NCBI GenBank assembly: GCA_965242575.1
Contig: OZ251461.1
Coordinates: 2,728,001-2,792,000, forward strand
Length of the DNA stretch: 64,000 nt
Reading direction: 5' to 3'
Source of the DNA: JANQOH01 sp965242575
GTDB lineage: Bacteria; Pseudomonadota; Alphaproteobacteria; UBA7887
The translations under genes and the position numbers were made by a program. Positions 43,345 through 52,668 of the stretch are shown here, piece by piece (within the stretch, counting starts at the first letter, position 1; every line of letters begins with the position of its first letter). The notes under the pieces were generated by a model. That model did no database searches, was not told where the DNA came from, and worked only from the letters and a program-made list of their open reading frames with translations.

Positions 43345-44598
43345 CTACGCCCGGATGTCCACGAAGGCGGCGCGCCTGAGGTCGCGCAGCAGGCGGCGTT
43401 CGACGATCGCCAGCCGCCGCGCCACGATCCGTTCGTAGATGCGGTCGCGCAGCCCGTCCCCGGCGGAGTCGTCGCGGCGTTCGCAGATCATCACCACGTG
43501 GACGCCGTTCGCGGTGGCCACGGGGGCGCTCGCGGCGCCGACCTCCAACCCGTCCAGGGCGTCGCGGAACGGCGCCGGCAGGTCGGCGGGCGCCGTCCAG
43601 CCGATATCGCCGGACAGCGAGTCCTCCAGCTCCGCGCCGCGCGCGCGCAAGGCGTCGCAGCCGCGCGCGGCCGCGGCGATGTCCCGCGCCAGCGCCAGCC
43701 GCTCCTCCTCCCCGCCCGGCGAGTCCGCGTCGGCGGGGAGGAGTATCTGCGACAGGAACAGCTCCGCCGAATCCTCCGGGCCGGCCATCGTCGCGCGCTT
43801 GTCGCGCAGGTGGAGGATGTGCCACGCGCCGGCGGCGCGGACCGGGTCCGAGATCGCCCCGACAGCCATGGCGGCGAGCGCGCGGTCGATCTCGGCGCGG
43901 CTCTGGCCTTCCTGGACCCATCCCAGGTCGCCGCCCTCGCGCGCCAGCGCCCCCTGGCCGAATTGCGCCGCCGCGGCCGCGAAATCGGCGCCCCCGCGCA
44001 GCTGGCGGACGATGCCCTCCGCGACCGCGCGCAGCTCGTCCGCGCCGGACGCGGGGTCGTCGTACAGGACGATCTCCGAAACCAGGTATTCGGGCCGGCC
44101 GCGCGCGCTCTCGAGGCGCGCGATCTCCTCGTCGATCTCGTCCTCGCTCACCGAGACGGCGGGGCGGATGCGCAAATTTACGTATTTGGCCCAGGCGACG
44201 CGCGCGCGGATCTGGTCGAGCACCGCGCCGACGGCGATGCCGCGCTCGGCGAGGAACCCCTCCAGCCCCCCGCGCGGGACGCCGTTGCCCTCCTCGATCC
44301 GGCGGACCGCCTCGTTTACGTCGCGGTCGGTGACGCGGATCCCCTTGCTCCGCGCCTCCTCCGCCTGCAACGCCTCGTCGATGAGGTTGCGCAGCACCGG
44401 GCCGGCGGCCTGCCGGCGCATGTCGTCGGTCCGCGCCAGGTTGGCGTTGTAAATGGCGATGTCGATGCGCGCCTCCAGGTCGAACATCGAGATCGCCCGG
44501 TCGTTGACCACCGCGGCGATCCCCATGACGTCCTGCGCCGAGGCCGGGGCGCACCCGGCCCACAGAACGGCCGCCGCCGCGGCGACTCCTCGCAACAC
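43345..44598 (-). CDS. surA: SurA-type periplasmic chaperone/peptidyl-prolyl isomerase
   Basis: 417 residues from GTG 44598 (GAGGA upstream), giving a signal peptide ending near APASAQDV. The N-terminal SurA domain is VVNDRAISMFDLEARIDIAI with NLIDEALQAEEARSKGI. A first parvulin-like domain follows (LVSEIVLYDDP, AAQFGQGALAREGGDLGWVQ, AGAWHILHLRDKR), then a second degenerate one (LSGDIGWTAPADLPAPF, GVHVVMICERRDD). It escorts outer-membrane proteins such as LptD. The order lptF-lptG-lptD-surA is standard, and one transcript is likely. Confidence 0.92.
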   Translation of the reverse strand: MLRGVAAAAAVLWAGCAPASAQDVMGIAAVVNDRAISMFDLEARIDIAIYNANLARTDDMRRQAAGPVLRNLIDEALQAEEARSKGIRVTDRDVNEAVRRIEEGNGVPRGGLEGFLAERGIAVGAVLDQIRARVAWAKYVNLRIRPAVSVSEDEIDEEIARLESARGRPEYLVSEIVLYDDPASGADELRAVAEGIVRQLRGGADFAAAAAQFGQGALAREGGDLGWVQEGQSRAEIDRALAAMAVGAISDPVRAAGAWHILHLRDKRATMAGPEDSAELFLSQILLPADADSPGGEEERLALARDIAAAARGCDALRARGAELEDSLSGDIGWTAPADLPAPFRDALDGLEVGAASAPVATANGVHVVMICERRDDSAGDGLRDRIYERIVARRLAIVERRLLRDLRRAAFVDIRA

Positions 44599-44677
44599 GC
44601 TCGCTTCCTCCCCGCCGCGCCCCCGAACCCGCCGGCGGACCGTAGCGCGCGGCGGAGCTTCCCGCAAGAACCGGAGT

Positions 44678-46915
44678 TCAATCGAAATTGCGCAGCTTGA
44701 CCTGGAAGACGACGTCGGTGGAATCGGCGACGTCGCGCTGCGCCGCGTAACTCCGTCGCAAGCCGACCGAGGCGGTGACGCATTCGTCGCGATAGACGAG
44801 CGTGGCGCCGGTCGCCAGCGGCCCCTCGTCGTCGCCCAATTCGTGGCGGTGATGCGCCGTGAGGCGCCAATTGCCGCCGAAGCGGTAGGAGAGCTTGGCG
44901 TTGGCCTGTTTGACGGCCGGCGAGTCGCCGGCGCCGGGCGCCGCCTTCGCGAGCACCGCATAGTCGAGGTCGCCGCGCAACCAGTCCGGGCCGGCGGAGA
45001 CCGCGAGCGCGCCGCGCCGCGTCGACAGCGCGTCGGGGTCGAGGCGAAACCGCGCCGTGAGGTCGAAATACTCCGCCGGCCGGACCGCGAGGCGGCCCAC
45101 CAGGTCGGAAAGCCGCCCCTCGAGCCCGGAGCCGGCCGCGTAGGAATCGTCCTCGCGCGGGCGGAACGCCTGTCCGACCAGGAATTCGGCGCCGGCGCCG
45201 TTGGGCGCGAAGGCGCCGAGGCGGACCCCGTAGGCGGCGCGGAGCCCGCCCTCCACCCGATCGAGGCCGGGAAACCGGTTGACGCTGAACAGGTTGATCT
45301 CGTCGAACTCGAAGGCGAGGCTGTCCTCGTTCTCGATGCGGTCGGGATTGCCGGGGGGCGGCGCCGCGACCGCCTTGGCGAGCGGCTCGGCGAGCAGGCG
45401 CCACGACCCCGCATCGCGGACCCAGGGCCAGCGCCAGTCCAGCGACAGTTGCGGCAGCGCGCGCCCGGCGAAGCCCGTCGCCGCCGGCCGCTCCGCATCG
45501 CGCGGGCCGGGCTCGGCGTCGGTGTGGTAGCCGTCGGCGCGCAGCGACGCCGCGAAGCGGTAGCGGTCGCCGGCGCCGGTGGAGAACGGGACGCTCCAGC
45601 CGATTTCCGCCGATATTCGGCGGCTGTCCGACCCGCTCCGCCGGGTCATGGCGCGCAGGTTGCCGGCCAGCGTCCACGCGCCGCCCCATCGGCCCGGCGC
45701 GCCGCGGCGGCGGAAGTCGACGAGCGGCGCGACCCAGGGCTCCCGGCTCGAGTCGGCGTCGGGGTCCAGGCTCTGGAAGCGATAGGCGTCGAGGGAGAAC
45801 TCGGCGCCGCCGCCGCGGGCGCGCAGATAGGCGTTCTGGGTGAGGAACGACCGCCCGCGCGCCAGGGCGAGCACCGAGTCCCCGCTCCGCCCCGGGGCGG
45901 CGACGCCCACGCTGGCGGGCAGGAGCGAATCGCGGCCGAAATCGTACCGCCTGAGGTAGGTGGGGTCGGAGGCGCGCTCGAAGACGAAGCCGTAGCGCCA
46001 CGCGGCGCCCCAGAGGCCGCCGGGTTCGAAATCGCCCATCAGGTTGACGTGGCCCCGGTCGCGCGCCTCGGCGGCGCTCAGCGTGTCGCGCGTCGCGCTG
46101 GCCTCCGCCAGCAGGAACCCCGTCTCCGTGCGGCGGCGGTACTGGCCGGCCAGGATCGGCCAGTCCTCCGACAGCAGGATCGGCGAGAACGTCGCGTCGC
46201 TGTGCGGCGAGAGAACGAGGAAGTAGGGCTGGCCCCAGGTGAAGCCGAAGGTGGAGTTCCGGCCGATGGCCGGCGTGAGGAGCCCGGTCTTGCGCCGCAC
46301 CGTGGCGTCGGGCTGCGTGAAGACCGGCGCATAGAGCACCGGGACTCCGAACAGGTCGAAGGTGGCGTCGGTGTAGAGCATCGTCCGGTCCGCCGGGTCG
46401 TGGACGGCGCGCGCCGCGCGGACCCGCCACAGCGGCGGGCGGTCCGGGTCGTCCGCGCACGGCGCGCACGGGCTGTAGACCGCCTTGGCAAGTTCGCTCC
46501 GCCCGTCGGCGGTCCGCCGCCCGCCCGCCGCCGCCAGCCGCGACCCGTCGGTGAACAGCACTCCCATCGCCCGGACGACGCCGCTTTTCAGGTCGCCCGC
46601 CAGCTCCGCGCGTTCGGCGAACGTCACCCGCCCGTCCGGCTCCGTCAGCGCGACCCGCCCCTCGGCCGTCACCGTGTCCGCGGCGCGGTCGTAGCGCAGG
46701 GCGTCGGCGCGCAGCACCCGGCCGCCGCGCGACAATTCCACCGACCCGGTCGCGATGACGGCGCGGGCCTCCTCGTCGTAGACCACCTCGTCCGCCAGCA
46801 GCAGCGCGTCGCCCTCGGCGCCGAGACGGACCTGCGCGGCGGCGGGCGCGGCCCCCGCCGCCGCGAACGCCAAGACGGCGGCGAGGAGGCGGACGAACGG
46901 CCTTCGCGCGCTCAT
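44678..46915 (-). CDS. lptD: LPS-assembly outer-membrane protein LptD
   Basis: 745 residues from ATG 46915; the start overlaps the lptG stop as ATGA. A signal peptide ends near AAPAAAQ. An OstA/LptA-like jelly roll covers about 30-160 (LLLADEVVYDEEARAVIATG, TVTAEGRVALTEPDG), followed by the LptD barrel (TMLYTDATFDLFGVPVLYAP, TGLLTPAIGRNSTFGFTWGQ, WPILAGQYRRRTETG) to the C-terminal VVFQVKLRNFD. It inserts lipopolysaccharide into the outer leaflet with LptE. The disulfide cysteines include YSPCAPCADD. Confidence 0.95.
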   Translation of the reverse strand: MSARRPFVRLLAAVLAFAAAGAAPAAAQVRLGAEGDALLLADEVVYDEEARAVIATGSVELSRGGRVLRADALRYDRAADTVTAEGRVALTEPDGRVTFAERAELAGDLKSGVVRAMGVLFTDGSRLAAAGGRRTADGRSELAKAVYSPCAPCADDPDRPPLWRVRAARAVHDPADRTMLYTDATFDLFGVPVLYAPVFTQPDATVRRKTGLLTPAIGRNSTFGFTWGQPYFLVLSPHSDATFSPILLSEDWPILAGQYRRRTETGFLLAEASATRDTLSAAEARDRGHVNLMGDFEPGGLWGAAWRYGFVFERASDPTYLRRYDFGRDSLLPASVGVAAPGRSGDSVLALARGRSFLTQNAYLRARGGGAEFSLDAYRFQSLDPDADSSREPWVAPLVDFRRRGAPGRWGGAWTLAGNLRAMTRRSGSDSRRISAEIGWSVPFSTGAGDRYRFAASLRADGYHTDAEPGPRDAERPAATGFAGRALPQLSLDWRWPWVRDAGSWRLLAEPLAKAVAAPPPGNPDRIENEDSLAFEFDEINLFSVNRFPGLDRVEGGLRAAYGVRLGAFAPNGAGAEFLVGQAFRPREDDSYAAGSGLEGRLSDLVGRLAVRPAEYFDLTARFRLDPDALSTRRGALAVSAGPDWLRGDLDYAVLAKAAPGAGDSPAVKQANAKLSYRFGGNWRLTAHHRHELGDDEGPLATGATLVYRDECVTASVGLRRSYAAQRDVADSTDVVFQVKLRNFD

Positions 46916-48006
46916 CCCTGGCGCCGGTGGAGGAGCAGGCCGCCGCCGGCGAGGACGGCGACCGCGGCCGGCGCCCACCCGGCGAGGACGTAGGGAATCC
47001 GCCCGTTGAGGCCATAGGCCGCCACCAGGTCCGAGAAGACGTAGAAGCCGAACCCGCACGCCCCGCCGAGCGCGAGCGTCCGGCCGCTCCCGGCGCGCGC
47101 CATGCGCAGCGCGAACGCCGCGGCGATGAGGATCATGCCCGCGAACATTAACGGGCTGGCGGCCGTCGCGTGCCAGTGGAGGAGGTGGCGCAGCGCCGAG
47201 AAACCCGCTTCATCGAGGCTGACGATGAACTCCGTCAGCTCCCAGAACGACAGCGCCTCCGGGGCGGCGAAACTGTTCTGGATGCGGGTCATCGAAAAGG
47301 CGGTGTCGAGCCGGATCGAGTCGCGGCGCGCGATCTCGCGGCCGGGCCCGTCGATCGCGGCGCCGCGCAGCAGCCAGTGGTCGTCGCGCACCTCCGCCTC
47401 CGCCGCGTCGATCCGCTCGACGAACCGGTCGTCCGCGTCGTAGCGGAGGACGAACACGCCGCGCAGCGCCGCCCCGCCCGGATCGATCCGCGCCGCGTGG
47501 ACGATGGACGCCCCGCCGGGGCCGTCCTGGCGCAGCCAGAGCCCGCCCTCCGGCAGGGCGAGGGCGGCCGCCGTTCGGTCGCGCAGCAGCCGGTTGTCGA
47601 GTTCGTGGTAGCGGGCCAGCGTCGCGCTCGCCAGCGGGCCGAGCGCGCCCACCGAGAGCGCGCCGGCGAGGACCGCGACGGCGACTCCCGGAAGCAATAT
47701 CTGCGCCGTCGATACGCCCGCCGCGCCGACGGCGGCGACCTCGTTGCGCCGCGCGAGCCGCGACAGGCTCAGCAGGCCGCCGATGAGGACCGCGTAAGGG
47801 AGCGCGCGCTGGGCCAGGTACGGCAAGTGCAGGAGCGCCATGCGGAGGACGTCCGCCGTCCCCGTGTCGTCGTCGCGCGCCGCGCGCCGCCCCAGCTCGA
47901 GCGCGTCCACGGCGAACAGCAGCGCCGCGAGCGCCGCGAAGGCGCCGCCGATCCCGGCCAGCATCCGGCGGCCCAGATACAGGCACAGCGTCGGCGAGAA
48001 CCGCAT
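46912..48006 (-). CDS. lptG: LPS export ABC permease LptG
   Basis: 364 residues. YjgP/YjgQ permease with N-terminal helices (LCLYLGRRMLAGIGGAFAAL), TM2-3 (YAVLIGGLLSLSRLARRNEV), a periplasmic jelly roll at about 130-260 and C-terminal helices (ASPLMFAGMILIAAAFALRM, GFGFYVFSDLVAAYGLNG). With LptF and the LptB ATPase it extracts LPS from the inner membrane. It lies 4 nt after lptF and overlaps lptD by 4 nt. Confidence 0.94.
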   Translation of the reverse strand: MRFSPTLCLYLGRRMLAGIGGAFAALAALLFAVDALELGRRAARDDDTGTADVLRMALLHLPYLAQRALPYAVLIGGLLSLSRLARRNEVAAVGAAGVSTAQILLPGVAVAVLAGALSVGALGPLASATLARYHELDNRLLRDRTAAALALPEGGLWLRQDGPGGASIVHAARIDPGGAALRGVFVLRYDADDRFVERIDAAEAEVRDDHWLLRGAAIDGPGREIARRDSIRLDTAFSMTRIQNSFAAPEALSFWELTEFIVSLDEAGFSALRHLLHWHATAASPLMFAGMILIAAAFALRMARAGSGRTLALGGACGFGFYVFSDLVAAYGLNGRIPYVLAGWAPAAVAVLAGGGLLLHRRQG

Positions 48007-48010
48007 CGCG

Positions 48011-49114
48011 TCAGCCGGCGGCGGCGGCGGCGCCGCGCCTTCGCGGCTCCGAGAACAACCCTCGGGCGGCGGCGGCGGCGCAGGCGAGGACCGCGAGGCC
48101 GTAAAGGACGGCGAGGCGCGGTTCGCCCACCATCGCGCTCCGCAGGACCAGCGCCGCCGCGAGGAACGCCGCCCCCGCCCCCGCGCCGACGAGGACGCGC
48201 CGCCACTGCCGGCGGCGGTCGAACTCCCCTCCCAGCACCGCCCAGGCGGCGATGAGCGCGAGGACCGCGGAGTGGAGCGGATCGATCAGCCGGCGGTAGG
48301 CTTCGGCCCGGTATTCCCGCCTCCGGCGTTCGTCCGTCCGCTCGCCGGGCGCGAGGAGCTCGCCCAGGAACCGCTCGCTGGCCTCGCGCGTCCGCCGGCG
48401 GACGGATGACTCGGCGGCGAAATCGAAGGCGTAGCGGTCGAAATACAGGAAGGACGCGCGGCCGCCATCCTCGTCGAACTCCTGGCGGCTGCCGTCCTCC
48501 AGCGCGAAAAGCGGGCCGTTCGGACCGGCGAGGAGCGCGCCGCGCTCGGCAATGACCGTATAGGGCCGCCGCGGGTCGCGGTCGTCGTGCAGCGCGACGC
48601 CGCGCAGGCCCCCGTCCGCGCCGCGTTCGCGCACGAAGATCGTCACCCCGTCGACCGGGCGGTTGAACGCGCCCTCCCGCAGCAGCGCGCCGGCGAGCGA
48701 ATGGCGCAGCGCGTGCTGGCGATCCTTGAACTCGCGCAGGCCCGCCGGCGCGACGTACAGGTCGATGGCGAGGACGGCGACCGCCGCCACGGCGCCGAAC
48801 GCCGCCGCCGGCGCCGCCAGGCGCGGGTTCGAGAATCCGGTGGCGCGCAGGACGACCAATTCCGAATCCGCCGCCAGCCGGGAATACACCGCGAGCACGG
48901 CGACGAACAGCGCCACCGGCAGGACCACCGGCAGCACCGACGGGGTCATCAACGCGGTGAACGCCAGGAAGGTCGCCGGCGGCAGGGCGCGGTCGACGAT
49001 CAGCTCCATGAAGCGGAGCGACTGGGTGAGCCAGACCACCGCCGTCAGGCACAGCGCGGCGGCGGCGAAAGGACCGGCGAGCCGCCCGGCGATGTACAGG
49101 AACTGGCGCCGCAT
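48011..49114 (-). CDS. lptF: LPS export ABC permease LptF
   Basis: 367 residues from ATG 49114 (further upstream codons are not conserved). YjgP/YjgQ family: FLYIAGRLAGPFAAAALCLT, the TPSVLPVVLPVALFVAVLAV helix, YSRLAADSELVVLRATGFSN (the coupling segment), a periplasmic beta domain with DGVTIFVRERGADG, and C-terminal helices ending AVLYGLAVLACAAAAA. Partner of LptG. First gene of the lptFGD-surA unit, divergent from pepA. Confidence 0.93.
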   Translation of the reverse strand: MRRQFLYIAGRLAGPFAAAALCLTAVVWLTQSLRFMELIVDRALPPATFLAFTALMTPSVLPVVLPVALFVAVLAVYSRLAADSELVVLRATGFSNPRLAAPAAAFGAVAAVAVLAIDLYVAPAGLREFKDRQHALRHSLAGALLREGAFNRPVDGVTIFVRERGADGGLRGVALHDDRDPRRPYTVIAERGALLAGPNGPLFALEDGSRQEFDEDGGRASFLYFDRYAFDFAAESSVRRRTREASERFLGELLAPGERTDERRRREYRAEAYRRLIDPLHSAVLALIAAWAVLGGEFDRRRQWRRVLVGAGAGAAFLAAALVLRSAMVGEPRLAVLYGLAVLACAAAAARGLFSEPRRRGAAAAAG

Positions 49115-49197
49115 CCGCAGCCCCCGGGGGAAGTGTCGCCGGCAGCGGGCGCGCCGGCCCGCCGCGATTCGCGCGGGGGAGCATAAACGAACCGGGC

Positions 49198-49225
49198 TTT
49201 GCCGCGAACCCGTCCGGCATATACC
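49198..49225 (+). promoter_or_regulatory. Possible pepA promoter
   Basis: TTTGCC (49198-49203), a 16-bp spacer and TATACC (49220-49225), in the 167-bp space between divergent lptF and pepA. The -10 is good, the -35 weak. Confidence 0.35.
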
Positions 49226-49281
49226 TTCCCGGCCTCGAACGGCCGCCGCGCGCCGCCCCACCCGCCCAGGAGGACGACCCC

Positions 49282-50796
49282 ATGAAGATCAATTTCTCCA
49301 AGCCGAACCTGTCCACGCCCTCGACCCTGGTCGTCGGCGTCGCGGCCGGGGGCGTCGCGGCCGGGGGCGTCCCGGGGGAGGCCGCGCGCCGCCTCGACGA
49401 GGAGACCGGGGGCGCGCTGTCCCGGGCGATGAAACTCTCGCGGTTCGACGGCGCGGCCGGAAAGTTCCTGTCCGTCCTCGCCCCGCACGGGGTGGCGTCC
49501 GGGCGCGTCGTGCTGGCGGGCCTCGGCGAACCCGGCAAGTTCGACGCCCTCGCCGCGGCGAAACTCGGCGGCGGGATCGCCGCGCAGCTGCTCCATTGCG
49601 GCGAAACCCGCGCGGCCGCGGCGGTGGAGCCGCCGGCGGGCGCGCCCATCGACGCGCATGTTTGCGCCGCGCGCCTGGCCCACGGCGCGCGGCTGCGCAG
49701 CTACCGGTTCGACAAATACCGGACGACGGAGAAGGAAAGCGACAAACCCACCCTCGCCCGCCTCGCCGTCATGTGCCCCAGCCCGGCCCGGGCCCGCACC
49801 GCCCATGCGCCGCTGGAGGCGCTCGCCGACGGCGTGTTCCTCACCCGCGACCTGGTCTCGGAGCCGGCCAACGTACTCACCCCGCCGGCCTTCGCGTCCG
49901 AGATCGCCAAACTCGTCGACGACGGGCTGGAGATCGAGGTGTACGGCGGCGACCGCTTGGCGAAGATGGGCATGGGCGCGATCATCGGCGTCGCAGCGGG
50001 CAGCCAGCACGACGCCCATCTCGCCGTCCTGCAATGGAGGGGCGCCGGGCGGAGCGGCTCCCGGGCGCCGGTGGCGGTCGTCGGCAAGGGCGTGACCTTC
50101 GACACCGGCGGCATCTCCATCAAGCCCTCCGGCGGCATGGAGGACATGAAATGGGACATGGGCGGCGCCGGCGTCGTCGTCGGCCTGATGCGCGCCCTCG
50201 CCCGGCGCAAGGCGCGGCTGAACGCGGTCGGCGTGGTCGGGCTGGTCGAGAACATGCCCTCCGGCTCGGCGCAGCGGCCGGGCGACGTGGTGACGTCCTA
50301 TTCGGGCCAGACCATCGAGATCCTCAACACCGACGCCGAGGGTCGGCTGGTCCTCGCCGACGCGCTCTGGTACGCGCAGAAGCGGTTCAAGCCGCGCGCG
50401 ACCATCGACCTCGCGACCCTCACCGGGGCGATCATCGTCAGCCTCGGCAAATACCAGGCCGGCCTGTTCGGCAACGACGACGAATTGATCGCGCGCCTCG
50501 CCGCGTCCGGCAAGGCGGTCGGCGAGCCCGTCTGGCCGATGCCGATGGACGACCATTACGACGAACTGATCAAGTCCGACATCGCCGATGTGAAGAACAT
50601 CGGCGGGCGCGGCGCCGGCAGCGTCACCGCCGCCAAGTTCCTCCAGCGCTTCGTCGATGGCGGGCCGTGGGCGCATCTCGACATCGCCGGCGTGACCTGG
50701 GCCGACAAGGCCGGCCCGCTGGCGCCCAAGGGCGGCACCGGCTTCGGCGTCCGGCTGCTCGACCACCTGATCGCCAGCCACTACGAGGGCCGGTAG
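49282..50796 (+). CDS. pepA: Leucyl aminopeptidase (M17)
   Basis: 504 residues. M17 zinc aminopeptidase with a variable N-terminal macro-like domain and a catalytic domain: GKGVTFDTGGISIKPSGGME with metal-binding Lys and Asp, KWDMGGAGVVVG, the signature NTDAEGRLVLADAL, and RATIDLATLTGAI. It hydrolyses N-terminal residues in the cytoplasm; in some bacteria it also binds DNA in Xer recombination and regulates carAB. The ribosome-binding site AGGAGG is clear. holC follows after 21 nt. The DNA coding the early GVAAGG motif is directly repeated. Confidence 0.96.
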   Translation: MKINFSKPNLSTPSTLVVGVAAGGVAAGGVPGEAARRLDEETGGALSRAMKLSRFDGAAGKFLSVLAPHGVASGRVVLAGLGEPGKFDALAAAKLGGGIAAQLLHCGETRAAAAVEPPAGAPIDAHVCAARLAHGARLRSYRFDKYRTTEKESDKPTLARLAVMCPSPARARTAHAPLEALADGVFLTRDLVSEPANVLTPPAFASEIAKLVDDGLEIEVYGGDRLAKMGMGAIIGVAAGSQHDAHLAVLQWRGAGRSGSRAPVAVVGKGVTFDTGGISIKPSGGMEDMKWDMGGAGVVVGLMRALARRKARLNAVGVVGLVENMPSGSAQRPGDVVTSYSGQTIEILNTDAEGRLVLADALWYAQKRFKPRATIDLATLTGAIIVSLGKYQAGLFGNDDELIARLAASGKAVGEPVWPMPMDDHYDELIKSDIADVKNIGGRGAGSVTAAKFLQRFVDGGPWAHLDIAGVTWADKAGPLAPKGGTGFGVRLLDHLIASHYEGR

Positions 50797-50817
50797 GCGC
50801 GGCGGCGGGCGGGGGCG

Positions 50818-51276
50818 ATGGCCGAGCCGCGCCCCGTCGCCTTCTACCACCTGACCCGGACGCCGCTGGAGCGGGCGCTGCCGCGGCTTCTCGAACGCGC
50901 GCGCGCCGCGGATCTGCGCGTGGTCCTGCGCTGCGGCTCGATGGCGCGGCTGGAGGCGCTGGACGCGTTGCTGTGGACCTACGATCCGGCGAGTTTCCTC
51001 GCCCATGGCGGGCCGTCCGGCGGGCGCGCGGCGGACCAGCCGATCTGGCTCACCTGCGGCGACGACAACCCCAACGCCGCCCAGGCGCTGGTCCTGATCG
51101 ACGGCCTCGAGGCGGGCGACCTCTCCGGCTACGCCCGCTGCCTCGACGTCTTCGACGGCTCCGACCCCGAAGCAGTGGCCGCCGCCCGCGAACGCTGGCG
51201 GAAGCTCAAGGACGCCGGCCACGACCTGACCTATTGGGCGCAGACCGAATCCGGCGGCTGGCGGCGGCGGGGGTGA
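50818..51276 (+). CDS. holC: DNA polymerase III chi subunit
   Basis: 152 residues. HolC pattern: AFYHLTRTPLERALPRLLER, VVLRCGSMARLEALDALLWT, SFLAHG and QPIWLTCGDDNPNAAQALVL, then CLDVFDGSDPEAVAAARERW. Chi links the clamp loader (via psi) to SSB at the replication fork; alphaproteobacteria often lack a recognisable psi. The pepA-holC order is typical. Confidence 0.92.
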   Translation: MAEPRPVAFYHLTRTPLERALPRLLERARAADLRVVLRCGSMARLEALDALLWTYDPASFLAHGGPSGGRAADQPIWLTCGDDNPNAAQALVLIDGLEAGDLSGYARCLDVFDGSDPEAVAAARERWRKLKDAGHDLTYWAQTESGGWRRRG

Positions 51277-51361
51277 CGGGCGCGAACCGGCCGGGGGCTT
51301 GCAACCCCTCGGAACGGCGTGGCGGGATGCGCCGCCCGCCGTGCGCGAGAGGAGAACGTCC

Positions 51362-51643
51362 ATGACGCCCGAGCTCATCGCCATCCTGTCGGTCGGAGTC
51401 GCCCTTGGCGGCATGTTCCTCTATCTGGCCAGGGGTCAGGCTGGGCTGCGCCGCGAGATCCTCGAACTGCGGAGCGAAACGGCGAAAGAATTTACTTCCG
51501 TTCGGGGCGAGATGGCGCGGGAATTCACGTCGGTGCGGACGGAGATGGCGGACATGCGCGTGAGCATCGCGCGACTCGAAGGGGTGTTCGAAGGCTTCGC
51601 CGCCGGGAGATCGGAACCGCCGCCGCCGAAGGACGACCGGTAG
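51362..51643 (+). CDS. Small membrane-anchored coiled-coil protein
   Basis: 93 residues from ATG 51362 (AGGAG upstream). One N-terminal transmembrane helix (LIAILSVGVALGGMFLYLA), then a heptad-like coiled coil containing a tandem duplicate, EFTSVRGEMAR and EFTSVRTEMAD, and a Pro-rich tail (SEPPPPKDDR). This resembles the hypothetical anchored coiled-coil proteins common in bacteria. No known function. Confidence 0.65.
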   Translation: MTPELIAILSVGVALGGMFLYLARGQAGLRREILELRSETAKEFTSVRGEMAREFTSVRTEMADMRVSIARLEGVFEGFAAGRSEPPPPKDDR

Positions 51644-51752
51644 GCGCGCCGGGCCGCGGTCGTGCGCGCGCCGGCGCGTTGACTTCGCGCCTCCGCCGCG
51701 GTATGCGGGCGGACTTGGAGGCGAGCGTGAACGACGCAGGAGCTCTGGACTC

Positions 51753-52613
51753 ATGATTCTTCCGATCACTCGGCCGGCGGTGGCGCTGGCGGTCGCGGCG
51801 TGCGCCCTCGCCCTCGGCGGGTGCGGCGTCAAACTCGACTCGGCGTTGCGGACGGCGGCGCCGGCGGGGGCGTTCGAGGCGGCGCTGCACGCCGGATACC
51901 TCGACCTCGCGCAGTCCGAATACGACGAGGGGGACTACGGCGACTCCGACGGGTTCGCCATGCGCGCGATGGCCGTTTCGGCCGGCAAGCCGGTCGGGCC
52001 GGAGGAGCTCGCGGCGCGCGCCCTGCCCGAGGACGCCGTGGCCGCGCTGATGGACGCGCGCGGGCGGCTGGAGGCGGCGCTCGCCGGCGGCGCGCCGGCG
52101 CAGACCCCCGAAGGCGCGGCGCGGGCGCAGCTCATGTTCGACTGCTGGATGCAGGAGCAGGAGGAGAACTTCCAGCCCGGCGACATCGAGCGCTGCCGCT
52201 CCGGCTTCTCGGCGGCGATGTCCGAGGTCGACGTCGCGATGGCGCCGCCTCCGCCGCCGCCCGAACCGGAGCCGGTGGACGACAGGCCGCGCGCCTGGAC
52301 TCTCTTCTTCGGCTTCGACAGCGCCGCGCTGGACGACGCCGCGCGCGGCGTCGTGGACGCCATCGCCGCGGCCTGGGCGGCGGGGACCGAGCGCCTCGCC
52401 GTCGTCGGCCACGCCGACACCGCCGGGCCGGACAGTTACAATCTCGGCCTGTCGGAACGGCGCGCCCGGGCCGTCGGCGCGGCGCTCCAGGAGGGCGGAG
52501 TCGCGGACGGCCGTCTGATCCTGCGCGGAGTCGGCGAGTCCGATCCGGCCGTGTCGACCGGCGACGGCGCGCCGAACGCGGAAAACCGCCGGGTCTCCGT
52601 CGCCGTCCAATAG
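51753..52613 (+). CDS. OmpA-family lipoprotein
   Basis: 286 residues. A lipoprotein signal with lipobox ALGGC at residues 21-25, a helical domain of about 120 residues (LDLAQSEYDEGDYGDSDGFA), a Pro-rich hinge (PPPPPPEPEP) and a C-terminal OmpA/MotB peptidoglycan-binding domain: FFGFDSAALDDAARGVVDAI, VVGHADTAGPDSYNLGLSER and ENRRVSVAV. Asp and Arg ligands for diaminopimelate are in place. It likely tethers the outer membrane to the wall. Confidence 0.9.
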   Translation: MILPITRPAVALAVAACALALGGCGVKLDSALRTAAPAGAFEAALHAGYLDLAQSEYDEGDYGDSDGFAMRAMAVSAGKPVGPEELAARALPEDAVAALMDARGRLEAALAGGAPAQTPEGAARAQLMFDCWMQEQEENFQPGDIERCRSGFSAAMSEVDVAMAPPPPPPEPEPVDDRPRAWTLFFGFDSAALDDAARGVVDAIAAAWAAGTERLAVVGHADTAGPDSYNLGLSERRARAVGAALQEGGVADGRLILRGVGESDPAVSTGDGAPNAENRRVSVAVQ

Positions 52614-52622
52614 GCCGTTCCC

Positions 52623-52653
52623 CGTCCGCGCCGGCTTCGCGCCGGCGCGGACG
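52623..52653. terminator. Hairpin between convergent genes
   Basis: CGTCCGCGCCGGC (52623-52635) pairs perfectly with 52641-52653 across a five-base loop (TTCGC). The 13-bp GC stem lies between the stops of the OmpA-like and DUF1178 genes. There is no U-tract, so intrinsic termination is probable but unproven. Confidence 0.6.
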
Positions 52654-52668
52654 GACGCGCCGCCGGCG